From Candidula unifasciata (Eukaryota; Mollusca; Gastropoda; Stylommatophora; Geomitridae), in contig CAJHNH020003150.1 of assembly GCA_905116865.2 (NCBI GenBank), positions 17,261 to 81,260 on the forward strand: DNA of 64,000 bases, read 5' to 3'. This document shows, piece after piece, positions 9,805-20,827 of this stretch. The position numbers and the translations under genes are program-made. Numbering within the stretch: the first letter of the stretch is position 1; each line of letters opens with the position of its first letter. The notes beneath the pieces are model-generated. The model had not been told where the DNA came from. It saw only the letters and a program-made list of their open reading frames with translations, and made no database searches.

Positions 9805-10021
9805 GCGTCCTTTTTAGGACGAAAATTGTTGTTCTTTGAAGCCCCACCCTGGCTTTTGCCAGGGGCCGCAATATAGGCAGACCATAAATATGGCCAATTG
9901 TCTGAGCGCGGTTTCTGGGACCTCTCCACGGCGATCTTCATCCACATGGTGGCACTTTGTGTCATCGGGTCTTTATCGCTTGTGTGATGTTCTGGTGGGG
10001 TAGAAAGTCAGTCAGTCAGTC
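9805..10021 (-). repeat. Right arm of the 225-bp inverted repeat pair
   Basis: Reverse complement of 7969-8193 with few changes, ending GTAGAAAGTCAGTCAGTCAG. A third, shorter and more diverged relative is at about 21730-21825 (GGTGGCACTTTGTGTCA, GTGATGTTTTGGCGAGG), so the unit is dispersed in the genome. Confidence 0.8.
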
Positions 10022-10119
10022 ATCGGGACGGGCCACAATGGGTTTTATTTCGTTGTTCAATGCTTTGCATTTTAGGCACTACAAAGTCTTTTGAAGGGCC
10101 TTACATTTTTACCAAGTAC

Positions 10120-10485
10120 CATCGTGGGAAGTAAAAGTGACCGGCGTGATGTTGACCACATCATACACCGAGTGCCAGTTGGTCTATAAAATATAAGTCC
10201 AATCTTATAGTCGGCGTCTGTGGCCTAGGCGATGAGAACGAGCCTCGTAATGCCGGGTGCTGGGGTTCGATCCCAGCTGCGGGCCTTTCGTTAGTTTCCA
10301 TAGTGATATTGAGAAGCCGACCGTCCAGGGAGAAATTGCACACTACTGGACGTAAATTTGCCTAGAAAAATACCATAACAGCACTAAAAAATGCTAGGGT
10401 GTGTTCTTCAACGTCCTGTAAAGGATACTCAACTAAGCATCCTTATATGCCCAATAAGCCTGAAGACATAAAAAGGCGTCTTTTA
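10120..10485 (+). mobile_element. SINE A interrupted by SINE C (nested)
   Basis: A family A 3' part (GACCGGCGTGATGTTGACC, GTTGGTCTATAAAATATAAG) stops near 10200. A complete family C unit follows (10206-10440: GGGTTCGATCCCAGCTGCGG to CCTGTAAAGGATACTCAAC). The family A tail then resumes (TATGCCCAATAAGCCTGAAG). The short repeated ATC(C)TTAT on both sides of the C unit fits a target duplication. Confidence 0.7.
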
Positions 10486-10489
10486 CTAA

Positions 10490-11314
10490 AGTCTCTAAAA
10501 GTAACCTCCAGAATTAAGCGATGGCTTTTACAAATCACAACAGTTTTCTGACCATATATCCGATGCCCCGATGGCTTAGGACGGACTCCTTGTCCCCTTT
10601 TTAATATTGTAAATAGGCATTTTAAAATACACAATAAACATCAACTACCTTATAGAATAAACCAAAACAAAAAAAAAAAAAATCTTAAAAACAAAATTTC
10701 AATACCATCTGTGTTTTCGATTCTTGCTGAGGCTACACGTCAAATAAAATCACTTTCTGCATTAAAATATTATATATTTTATCGTTGTTTCTCTGTTCAC
10801 GAATCACTATTGTTGTGTTAATGTTTCCGTTAAGGAAAGAAAAAACATAGAGTGTAATCAACATAAAGTGAACCAGCGTAGAATATCTGGACAAACGCTG
10901 GTGGATGGATGGTTGAGGGAGGTCCGAAATGCCACGTTGCTGCTGTGTCGGTGTGGATCAATGGAGATCATCTTCGCCACATTTAATATCTGACAATGTA
11001 TTCACAAACACGCCATTTTTCAGATAATTGACGCAGTTATGAGAATATCATAACATTAAAACAACATTTAAAAACACAACTCAGCAGGGAATAAATAACG
11101 AAAACATCTGGTTATTAGTCAGCGCAAGAGAAAGGCCAACAGACGTATAATCTCACTCTGCAACTGGCACCAATAATACAAGAAATTTGAGTTGGATGCT
11201 GAACATGAGGACTGGGGACTTCTTGTGAGAATTCATTAAATGTTATGATGTCATTTCATAGCTCAGCTTAACCAGCATCCATTTCCAGTTTTGATATAAC
11301 TAATCTTTGTTTGT
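10490..11314. other. Unassigned noncoding DNA
   Basis: AT-rich, no gene, no recognised repeat and no open frame longer than noise. Confidence 0.5.
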
Positions 11315-11440
11315 TTTTTTTTTTTGGACCAATTTATCATGGAAAGAGATAAAACCAAAGGAAAAGTAGATCAGCGAGCTTCACAATATTACAAACGAAA
11401 CATGAACGTTTCGGCTATAGAACCTTCATCAGCATATACA
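11315..11440 (-). mobile_element. Retroposon tail with hammerhead-like core
   Basis: On the minus strand it reads CTGATGAAGGTTCTATAGCC then GAAACGTTCATG, followed by a segment homologous to the 149-bp insertion at 54950-55098. The CTGATGA...GAAAC arrangement with a pairable GGTT/AGCC stem matches the hammerhead core, but convincing stems I and III are not seen. Probably the 3' end of a retroelement. Confidence 0.4.
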
Positions 11441-11789
11441 AAAAATAAACAGTTTATAACAACAGAGCACAGTATAGACGAGTATGACGGGCACCTGCTG
11501 CTATCTGTTTGGATTAATTTAGCTCACGGATGAAATTTTCCTTATAGCAATGGTTCCCAGTTAGATAAGACCGGCAAACCATTCTTAATATTCAAAGGTC
11601 TGCCACAGAGTGCATACTTTGTGATAGTTATACAGAAGAACTTATAACTTATAAATAATAGAATCCCAAAAGTGTTGCATCCTGTACTGAGATTGTAGTT
11701 CCTAATTTTTGTATTTTCTATTTAACTTACCCCAGTTACGGGGAATCAAGAAGTCCCCCCCCCCCCCCTCCCTCTAAAAAAAGTCCAAT

Positions 11790-11864
11790 ATTATAGGGGT
11801 GTTACGAATTGAAATGAACACCAACTAATTCTAACCTTAACCTTAACCCTAACACCCCTATAAT
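11790..11864. mobile_element. 75-bp hairpin element with telomere-like centre
   Basis: Perfect 15-base inverted repeats (ATTATAGGGGTGTTA and its complement) flank a centre that includes AACCTTAACCTTAACCCTAA. It may be a tiny MITE or a repaired break containing interstitial telomere-like sequence. Confidence 0.6.
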
Positions 11865-13305
11865 AATGTGTACTAATTGTCCTTCTAATAGCGGATGCAG
11901 GCACACACAAAAAAAAAAGGAGACGAGAACAAGAAAGAAAAGAATTTAAAAAAAAAGGGATAAAAGAAACGAAACATACGAGACAGTGTTAAGGTCACTT
12001 TGAGGATTATCTGATATAATGTATCAAGGTAAACGGCTTATTTGACAACTTTGGAATATGCATGACATTGGAAGAGCAGAAAAATCACAGTTTACTACAA
12101 ATTTTTAATTTTTCCCAATTTTGACATTTATCTCTCCTGGCCAGATGTCTAAACTCAGCCATCAGTCAATATCTTTCGCCACCTACTGCGAACTCGACAA
12201 TCGGCTCGTAATCTCTGACAGGACATGCACAAGCACGAACTCAAGGTGATCCAGACATTGACGATTTTCTCGGAGACAGCCTATCTATTGAATGTGAAAT
12301 GTGCATCACAAGTTACGATATTTTTGGTGATCTGACACTTGCATGCAAACCGATCAATTCCCTGTCAGATGAAGACTGTTTAAGGTCCAGAAAAAAAAAA
12401 AAAAAAAAACATAATGGAAGGTCTTCATATTTTTATCAATGACACACCGAAAAATAGGATCTGTCAGTAAGCGGCTTGACAATTGATTTGGTATATTTTT
12501 CCTTGTGAAGAAACGGTGAACTGACTGCAAATGTCGCAGTTATGTGTAAACAAAATGAAAACAATTACGACACATTAAAAAAAGAGAGTCCTTTTTTAAA
12601 GCCTGTAGAAGCAGCTTTAGCCTATTATTAGTTTTGGCTTGGCTGCACTTGTAAACTAAATCTGGCAGGTTTCGCACTAGGTTTCTTTGCTTTTAGATTT
12701 ATGATTGCAGGTCGCTGGATGTAAGTTATCATCTTTGTTAGCTAGAGTAATAAGCACATGGTCTGTTCGAACACGTTGTTGACTGTTAATGTATTATTGT
12801 CTGCCAGTTTTGTGTTCAGGAAAATACACAGAATAGGATTTTTAGTTCGTGAACCAGGTCTGTCTGGGCGTTGCCTATGTAATTATATCTAGTATTTGTA
12901 TTTTAATCGTCTATTCACATATTCATCGACTGTGTCATTAAGATATGTCATGGTTCATGCACCAGAAGAAGAACCCTTGTCTTTTCTGTTCTTTTCCTGT
13001 TCTTACAGTTTAGCGGGGAACTACTTATTGTCCTAACTATCTTTCTTTCTTCGCTCCCTCATTATTTTTTTTTTTCTTTTTCTTTTTGGCCTCACAGGAC
13101 ATTACTTTATTCTTTCGGTCTACAATGGATGAAAATGCATCTAGCTATTGTCGGAAACAAAATTGTCATGACTAAAACAGTAAATCTGTCTATCAGCTAT
13201 ATTGACCCAAAGTAACTAAATGAGTTAGTGTGTTCACTTTTGAGTCTGCAATCATGAAAGGGATTTTTTTTAAACAACAACAAAGGAAGAAAATCATTCA
13301 GTTGA
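11865..13305. other. Unassigned noncoding DNA
   Basis: About 1.4 kb without a supported gene. It holds only short A-runs (for example 12390-12408) and a T-rich stretch at about 13062-13090. Confidence 0.5.
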
Positions 13306-13309
13306 GTTC

Positions 13310-14410
13310 GCCTTCGCACTCATACCAGTGAGAACATTCAATTCGGCCGATACCCGTCGCATTGCATACCAGTCAGAACATTCTACTCCATTGATGCCTT
13401 TCGCACTGCATACCAGTCAAAACATTCCATTCCTCTGATACCCTTTGCACTGCATACCAGTCAGAACATTCCACTCCATCGATACCTTCGCACTGCATAC
13501 CATTCAGAACTTCTATTCCACCGATACCCTTAGCATTGCATACCAGTCAGAATATTCCATTCCACCAGTACCCTTTGCATTGAATACCAGTCAGAACATT
13601 CCATTCTACCAGTACCCTTTGCATTGAATACCAGTCAGAACATTCCATTCCACCAGTACCCTTTGCATTGAATACCAGTCAGAACATTCCATTCCACCAG
13701 TACATTTGCATTGAATACCAGTCAGAACATTCCATTCCATCGATACCCTTTGCATTGAATACCAGTCAGAACATTCCATTCCACCGATACCCTTTGCATT
13801 GAATACCAGTCAGAACATTCCATTCCACCGATACCCTTTGCATTGAATACCAGTCAGAACATTCCATTCCACCAGTACCCTTTGCATTGATTACCAGTCA
13901 GAACATTCCATTCCACCAGTACCCTTTGCATTGAAAACCAGTCAGAACATTCCATTCCACCAGTACCTTTTGCATTGAATACCAGTCAGAACATTCCATT
14001 CCACCAGTACCCTTTGCATTGAATACCAGTCAGAACATTCCATTCCACCAGTACATTCGCATTGAATACCAGTCAGAACATTCCATTCCATCGATACCCT
14101 TTGCATTGAATACCAGTCAGAACATTCCATTCCACCGATACCCTTTGCATTGAATACCAGTCAGAACATTCCATTCCACCGATACCCTTTGCATTGAATA
14201 CCAGTCAGAACATTTCATTCCACCAGTACATTTGCATTGAATACCAGTCAGAACATGCCATTCCACCGATAACCTTTGCATTGAATACCAGTCAGAACAT
14301 TCCATTCCACCAGTACCCTTTGCATTGAATACCAGTCAGAACATTCCATTCCACCAGTACATTTGCATTGAATACCATTCAGAACATTCTATTCCACCGA
14401 TACCCTTCGC
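13310..14410. repeat. 44-bp minisatellite, about 25 copies
   Basis: The unit starts CCCTTTGCATTGAATACCAG and contains TCAGAACATTCCATTCCACC. Units alternate between CCAGTA and CCGATA junctions, and a shortened GTACATTTGCAT variant recurs roughly every 8 units, giving a higher-order period near 350 bp. Confidence 0.95.
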
Positions 14411-14639
14411 AATGCATGCCAGCGTAGAAGACCTTGAGTTTGTATCAAAGCGGATTTCTATAACTCCATTGTCAGCACAGCTTAAAACGATTACTGTAAA
14501 CTGTCATGGAAAGTAAAGGCGGCAGGCGTTATGTTGACCACATCGAGTTCCAAATGATCTATGTAAATAGGAATCTACCATAATATGCCCGATGTGCCAC
14601 TGGGGGGGGGGGGGGTTGTTTAGAGCAGCTCTATATTTA

Positions 14640-14905
14640 TGTTACGAGTCTTTTTTTTTAGAATGAACAGATTACGTACTCAAATAATCAGATTACACAC
14701 TCAGATAAATAGATTACATACTCAAATAAACAGATTACATACTCAGTGTAACTGCTAATCTACGAAGGGGCTGCCCGTATTTACCACTATTGCGGTGTAG
14801 GCAGGGGAACCACTATTGCGGTGTAGGCAGGGGAACCACTATTGCGGTGTAGGCAGGGGAACCACTATTGCGGTGTAGGCAGGGGATCCGCTATTGCTGG
14901 GTATG
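14640..14905. repeat. Two short tandem arrays
   Basis: First, about four diverged copies of a unit containing CAGATTACATACTCA (14660-14750). Then about five copies of a 26-bp unit, ACCACTATTGCGGTGTAGGC plus AGGGGA (14783-14905). Confidence 0.88.
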
Positions 14906-14993
14906 CAGGGGATTCTGTGAACAGGAGGGTTTAGGGCCGCAGGTTCGGATGTTATTTCTACCCTAGACAGAAATAAATAAAAATAAATAACCT

Positions 14994-15060
14994 TAGCGAG
15001 GATTCGAACCTCTGTATCCTACATGAAAGCCCATTGTTCCTAACTATTCTACATTGTACA
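14994..15060 (-). mobile_element. tRNA-like sequence (SINE head or tRNA pseudogene)
   Basis: The reverse strand contains GGTTCGAATCCTCGC, a perfect box B, preceded by a box A-like TAGTTAGGAACAATGG. Acceptor-stem pairing is not convincing, so I do not call a functional tRNA. Confidence 0.4.
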
Positions 15061-15400
15061 TGTTCGATAGCTTCTCACCGCGTGGTCAGTTGTCCTGTCA
15101 TATTGTACACGTCCGATAGCCTCTCACACCGTGGTCAGTTGTCCTGACATAGTGTACAAGTCCGATAGCCTCTCACCTCGTAGTCAGTTGTCTTGACATA
15201 GTGTACAAGTCTGATAGCCTCTCACCTCGTAGTCAGTTGTCCTGACATAGTGTACAAGTCCGATAGCCTCTCACCTCGTGGTCAGTTGTCCTGACATAGT
15301 GTACAAGTCCGATAGCCTCTCACCCCATGGTCACTTGTCCTGACACGGTGTACAAGTCCAATTGTCTCTCACCCCATGGTTAGTTGCCTATACACAGTGT
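15055..15400. repeat. 49-bp tandem repeat, about 7 copies
   Basis: The unit starts GTGTACAAGTCCGATAGCCT and contains CTCACCTCGTAGTCAGTTGT, with scattered substitutions. Confidence 0.93.
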
Positions 15401-15454
15401 ACTTGTAGAGTATGAAAGAATAAGCAAACACTCAACAAGAGAAATTCCATTCAG

Positions 15455-16232
15455 CTCAAAGGAAGGCCGTTAGCTCTATTACAATGCCAGTTAGCCCCAT
15501 TACAAGGCCAGTTAGCCCCATTACAAGGCCAGTTAGCTGCATTAAAACGCCGGTTAGATCCATTACAAGGCCGATTAGGCCCATTACATAGCCGGTTAGC
15601 TGGATTACATGACCGGTTAGCCCCGATACATGGCCGGTTAGCTCCATGACATGGCCGGTTTGCTACATTACAGGGCCGGTTAGCTCCATTACGAGTCCGA
15701 TTAGCCCAATTGCATGGCTGGTTAGCTCCATTACATGGTCGATAAGCCCCTTTACATAGCCGGTTACCTCCATTACATGGCTGGTAAGCTCCATTACATG
15801 GCGGGTTAGCTCCATTACATGGTTGGTTAGCTCCATTTCATGGCCAGTTAGCTCCATTACATGGTTGGTTAGCTCCATTTCATGGCCAGTTAGCTCCATT
15901 ACATAGCTAGTTAGCTCCATTACAAGGTCAGTTAGCTCCATTACATAGCTAGTTAGCTCCATTACGAGGCGGATTAGCCCAATTACAAGGCCAGTTAGCT
16001 CCATTACGAGGCCGATTAGCCCCAATACAAGGCCGGTTAGCTCCATTACAACGCCGATTAGCCCCATTACAAGGCCAGTTAGCTCCATTACGAGGCCGAT
16101 TAGCCCGATTACAAGGTCGGTTAGCCTTATTACAAGGCCGATTAGCTCAATTCCAAGGCCAGTTAGCTCCATGGCGAGGCCGGTTAGCCCCATTACAACG
16201 CTGTTTAGCCCCATTACAAGGCTTTATTCGAG
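15455..16232. repeat. 21-bp minisatellite, about 36 copies
   Basis: Unit GGCCGGTTAGCTCCATTACA plus one base, strongly diverged between copies. Because the period is 21, the minus strand keeps long open frames of a 7-residue repeat (ELTGLVM-like). No start context, domain or splice signal supports expression. Confidence 0.93.
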
Positions 16233-16238
16233 AGAGGG

Positions 16239-16267
16239 TTCTCAACACGGCCTTCTCTATTTATCTA
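16239..16267. other. Perfect short hairpin
   Basis: GCCTTCTCTA and its complement CTAGAGAAGGC nearly abut around a TTTAT loop, immediately after the 21-bp array. No function is implied. Confidence 0.55.
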
Positions 16268-16745
16268 GAGAAGGCGGTGGTTCTCATGAGGCCTAGGGCC
16301 ACAGGTGGCAGCGCACCAGGCCCTGCCTCACCTCTAGGCGGCGGCAAGCTTCTCTGGTTGCTCACTTGTTTTTGTTTTTTTAATCTACAAGATCGTATCA
16401 GCATGGAAGCCAGAAGCTTGTCTTCTTGACACGGCTGCGTTTACCCTGAGCCCGACTATAGACTATACAATCTCTTGTTGTTTTAATTGGTTGTGTCAGG
16501 ATTATTTTGAGAACGGCGTCAGTAACACAGCAAACCATTACACCTTTAAGCAAAATGTTCAAAGCAAAGTTTTCCAGTTGTGAAATTCCAGTTCCATCTC
16601 AATGTAAACAAAAATGTCGATCACGTTCAGTCTATTACGCAGCGAGGCAGCCAAATAGTGTCAGGTTATAGTTATGGTCAGGATTATTTGCGCCATATGC
16701 ATGGCTAAATTTCTCACAAAAGGGTCACTTACCAAGTAGCTCTTG
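16268..16745. other. Unassigned noncoding DNA
   Basis: No gene or recognised repeat in these roughly 480 bases. Confidence 0.45.
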
Positions 16746-16747
16746 GA

Positions 16748-16860
16748 ACAGTGGTCGCCATCCCGGGGGCGCGCTCCTCTGGGGGATGGGGCGCAAGGAG
16801 GTTTCAAGGGGCCGTCAAGCAATTTTGAATCTGAGAGCTTGTAACAATTTGTTTTTTTTT
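16748..16860 (+). mobile_element. hAT-like terminal fragment
   Basis: Begins CAGTGGTCGCCATCCCGGGG, the form of many hAT non-autonomous element ends, and runs into a T tract at 16851-16869. No partner end or duplication was found. Confidence 0.35.
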
Positions 16861-16950
16861 TTTTTTTTACTTTAATAATTGTGTTCATCATCATCATCGG
16901 TAGTAACAACAGTAAAAACAACAGCGTTGGTGGGGGGTGGGGGGGGGTGG

Positions 16951-17015
16951 GGTCTCCGTGGCGAAGTGGTCGGGCAGTTTGCCTACCACTCTGAAGGTCG
17001 AGAGTTCCTTTCTAT
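16951..17015 (+). mobile_element. tRNA-like SINE head
   Basis: GTGGCGAAGTGGTCGGGCAG and GGTCGAGAGTTCC resemble A and B boxes at normal spacing. A weak relative is near 25095-25150. The body family was not recognised. Confidence 0.45.
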
Positions 17016-17144
17016 TTGTACGAAGATCCACGAGGATCGTCACCGGAGCTACGGAGTTCGTGCTTTTTGTGACACTCTCGGCCGATGGTTAGCTTTCTTT
17101 TTAAAGGAATCGAGTCATATAGACTTGAACTCAGTGCAATGAAG

Positions 17145-17795
17145 CCGATCTTCTCAACTTGTCATCATCAGTTTCCACTTTTGCCGTTAAGCAGCGTGGT
17201 AAGAAACAGTTTATGATCCCAATCCTCGATAGATAGCACTGGCTTATGTCATTCCACTTGGATTTAGAATGTATTTTATCTCATAAAACCATCTTCTCTT
17301 TGTGTGCTCTATTGTGACACAAGGGTAACAATGGACAGGGCTATTTTTTTTTTTTTTTTTTTGGTAGAAAAATTTCATTCTTTGTGCTTCATTATTATAG
17401 ATTTTTTTCGAAGTCTAAGTGCATCTGTCTGAAAGGCGATGAATCAACATTCTGCGTACAAGTTAGCAAAATCAGTAAAGTTGATGTAAACGCACAAGTC
17501 AGATTCCGTAGCACTGCGAAAGGCTAGAAGTGGGTAAAAAAACCAATAATTTTCGCCTGAGTTTATAGAACATGAACGCCAAGCAGGAGACACAATTTCT
17601 TCTTTTTTTTTAATGGAATGTATTTAATATGCAACCGACTAGATACAGTAAACTATGCAAGGCAATCAATTGTGCAATACACATTGATTGCGGCTTCTTT
17701 GCTCTATAAGCGTTATTTATAAGTATAAACTATATGTATATAAATATATATAGTTCAAGTCAATGGCTCTATGAGTGAACATGAACTTTGTTTTC
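17145..17795. other. Unassigned noncoding DNA
   Basis: No gene recognised. Contains a T tract (17345-17363) and AT-rich sequence at 17720-17755. Confidence 0.45.
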
Positions 17796-17799
17796 TTCT

Positions 17800-18250
17800 G
17801 CTTCATCATCGTCATCGGTATCATCGTCAAAATCATCATCGCCATCCTCTTCTTCTTCTTTCTTCTTTTTCTTCTTCGTCCTCTCCTTTTTCTTCCTCTT
17901 CTTCTTCATCATCATCATCATCATCATCTTCTTCTTCTTCTTCTTCTTCTTCTTCTTCTTCTTCTTCTTCTTCTTCTTCTTCTTCTTCTTCTTCTTCTTC
18001 TTCTTCTACTTTTTCTTTTTCTGCTTCTTCTTCTTCTTCTTCTTCTTCTTCTTCTTCTTCTTCTTCTTCTTCTTCTTCTTCTTCTTCTTCTGCCTTTTCT
18101 TCTTCTTTTTTCTTCTTCTCTCTTCTCTCCTTTTGTTCCTGGCTTTCTTTCTTTCTTTCTCTCTTTCTTTCTTTCTTTCGTTCTTTCTTTCTTTTTCTTT
18201 CTTCTTTCCCTCTTGCTTGCTTTCTTTCTTTTTTTTTTTTCTTTCGTTAT
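17800..18250. repeat. (TTC)n / pyrimidine-rich array
   Basis: Long TTC runs with TTTC and CATCAT interruptions. Its minus strand is a GAA tract, the same form as the tails of SINE D and LINE copies. It directly abuts an antisense LINE fragment (18330-18560). Confidence 0.95.
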
Positions 18251-18329
18251 GGTGTTCTCCTTATAATGTTCTTGTTCATCTCCCAGTTACGCATATGCCT
18301 TCATATCTATCCACAAACTTCTGTCTCGT

Positions 18330-18560
18330 GTACTCTCAGTCAACTCTGACGCAGAGGACCTTTCATGTCACAATGTCAAACTGTCCATCATCTTTTCTCT
18401 CGGTCTCCCTCTGCCTTTTCTTCCCTCCAACTTTCCTACTGTGTAGTCTCCTTTTCCCCTTCTCATCACATGACCAAAGAATGTAGATTGTCTCTTTCTG
18501 ATGTGGGCAATGAGTTTTCTTGACGAATCTGGGTATTCTCAACACTCGTCTATGGTTGGA
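18330..18560 (-). pseudogene. LINE C-terminal fragment
   Basis: The reverse strand gives KGRRLHSRKVGGKKRQRETE, corresponding to the basic GKVGGKRGRGRPRE segment of LINE tails, with frameshifts. The GAA side of the neighbouring TTC array lies at its 3' end, as in the copies at 19489 and 29395. Confidence 0.5.
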
Positions 18561-19488
18561 TTTACATCTTCATTTTTCTACAGTTTAAAGTAGCCAGTCC
18601 CATGCCAACATTCATTTACAGACTCTAAAGACATACATGGTAACAGAGCCGTCTTAACAGCAATATGTGCCCCCAGACACATCAATGTGCCGGGGTCCCT
18701 ACCGCAACTACTCACATGAATGAAACATTTGTTTATGGAAAGTCACTTGACAAATTCAAATTATCATTGGGCCTGTTGGTAAATGACTACGTTTCTCTTG
18801 CGGAACCCGGTAACACACATCTAAAGCCTGTGTTATTATATTATGTATAAGTCGTGCAGAAAACACACCAGTCTGCCTCAAATCACAGCCGAAGCTAAAC
18901 AAACATCAGCAAGGCATTTTCCTTTGTCCCCATCAACAAAGCCAGGACGGCTGCAGCATTGTGTGTTAAACAAACACAATCAATATCCAAACTGTCCTCT
19001 CAAGCGTAGACTGAATTGGTGTGATCCAAACAGGCAACCCTTTTCACAAATGGAAGCTATGATACTGTTCAAATTATTTCGCATCAGTGACTGGATATCT
19101 TTAATCCTTAATCTCAGGCAGGCATTTTTTTACCTATACTGCCATATGTTACCTGACTTGTTAGGTTTTATTTAGATACAAAGTATTTGAACATATATGT
19201 AGGTTAATACATGTAATTCTTTTTCATTATCTTACTTTATTGCTTTTATTTCAATTCTTCTTTTTAATTGCTCTTAATCTGTTGGTCTTATTCCGCTGTT
19301 CTTTTTTCCTTCCTCCAATTCCCTTATTCTTATTCAATTGCTTAGATCGCATTTAACTTTTTTTAACAACTGTAAATCTAATTGTTAGTTCTTCCTTAAT
19401 TTAATTGTTGCTTTCTAAACCGTGTTAACACATTATCGAATTAACAATATTTTAATTATACTATATAATTATACTATTATATTATTAG
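18561..19488. other. Unassigned noncoding DNA
   Basis: At 18651 a CAGAGCCGTCTTAACAGC start resembles hAT-type element ends, without a partner. The 110-residue open frame at 18843-19175 has no recognisable feature. Confidence 0.4.
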
Positions 19489-20135
19489 GAAGTACAAAAT
19501 AGAATAGCTAAAGCAAATGCAATATTTCACAAAATGAAGAATTTTTCTTTGCAGTATTTTTGCCAGTTGAGACGAGGTAGAGAGTTGCCAAGAGCTATGT
19601 AAATCATATCCTAATATACGGAAGTTAATTATGGATAATCAAGCAGATACCTCAAAGTACTAAAGTGAATCTTATCAGAACTATTTTTTGGCCAATACTA
19701 TGCTATCAGTGCCAAACGTGGACACTTACATCCTCCAATGAACGTAAAATTGTGACAACAGAGATGAAATGCCTTAGAAGAGCTGCAGGAGTTTCAAGGA
19801 AAGACAGAATACAAAATCATGAAATCAGACGAATGCTAGGAATAAAGCCAGTCTTACAGGTCATCAAAGAACAACAAATGAAATGGTTTGGACACCTAAC
19901 AAGAATGCCCTGGTACTATCTGTCACAGCTAGCCACACTAAAACGTTACAACGGGTATAAAGAGAGTGGAAGACCTCGGAAAATATGGAGTGATGACATT
20001 AAGAACAGCCTTACAGAAATGAACATCAGTCTTAATAGTGCTCTTGACAGAGCTCATCAACGAACATTACATCTCCCCCCGACACTTCGATGAGGTACAA
20101 GGTGGAAGAGAAGAAGAAGAAGAAGAAGAAGAATT
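19489..20135 (+). pseudogene. LINE reverse-transcriptase C-terminal region
   Basis: The open part (about 19665-20090) reads QTWTLTSSNERKIVTTEMKC, then LRRAAGVSRKDRIQNHEIRR, MKWFGHLTRMP and GRPRKIWSDDIKNSL. This is the conserved C-terminal tail of RTE/craTER-like endonuclease-reverse transcriptases. Upstream, QNRIAKANAIFHKMK from the thumb region is visible after a frameshift. It ends in a (GAA)n tail (20107-20132). It lacks the catalytic reverse-transcriptase core and the endonuclease, so it is a 5'-truncated copy. Confidence 0.85.
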
Positions 20136-20495
20136 ATGGATAATCAGACGAGTAGCGAAAAATTATTTGGAGGCGGCAGAGATGTTTTATAGATGAATGA
20201 GGAGAATACACTAGAAAGATAAAACGAGCAATGAAGATTGTACTAAACTAGGTTCATGGAGAAAACTGTTTACATCAGAAAGATGTCACCAGCATGTTAC
20301 GAGAAGGAGAAAAGTGGCGTACGTTGTGACGGTAGAAATGTTGGAGGGGGGAAAAGTCAGAGGGACACCGAGATACAAGACGCTGTACATTGTGACATCA
20401 TGGTATGGAAGATCATCTGTGTCAGAACTGCTTGCAGTCTCCGCAAAGATAATAGCGTACATGCAAACGCATTAAATGCACAAGGCAGCAGTTGA
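20136..20495 (+). pseudogene. Second LINE C-terminal fragment, decayed
   Basis: Contains DGRNVGGGKSQRDTEIQDAV then MVWKIICVRTACSLRKD, matching in outline the VGGGKSRGRPR...MVWHGKS...LLAVSRDR part of LINE tails. Frameshifted; no intact domain. Confidence 0.45.
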
Positions 20496-20820
20496 AAATG
20501 ACAACACAAATAGTTTGGAACTAGAAATAAAGGTTATTGTCGATGGAAATAGCAGTAACAATCTGTAACTGCACACGCAATTAATTGCTTAAAACACCAC
20601 AAGTTCTATAGCAGCAGGCCACACGCCATTTCCTGAATCGGCCAGTTGAATAGCATTCCGAATTAACTCTGCAGCTCACAGTGTCGCACCATGCATTCAA
20701 CTCAGTAGCTGGGCGACGGAACTATATCCTTAGCAGTCTACATATACAGGAAAATGCAACCGCTAACCATTTTCAGAAGCAAAATGTTGCCACGACTAAA
20801 ACCACTAAGCCCGGCTATCC
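20496..20820. other. Unassigned noncoding DNA
   Basis: No gene or repeat recognised. Confidence 0.4.
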
Positions 20821-20827
20821 ACTATAT

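Noticed and set aside
14994..15060. tRNA gene
   Set aside because: A good box B but no convincing cloverleaf or acceptor stem; also true of 16951, 51625 and 58270. Treated as SINE heads or tRNA pseudogenes.
13310..16232. CRISPR-like direct repeats
   Set aside because: Units are directly adjacent without unique spacers, and the setting is a eukaryotic genome; these are minisatellites.
16239..16267. Intrinsic transcription terminator
   Set aside because: A hairpin is present but there is no bacterial context or downstream T tract tied to a gene; eukaryotic DNA.
19665..20093. Host gene encoding a 142-residue protein
   Set aside because: Sequence is the C-terminal tail of a LINE reverse transcriptase, with a GAA tail and relatives at 29395 and 50821.
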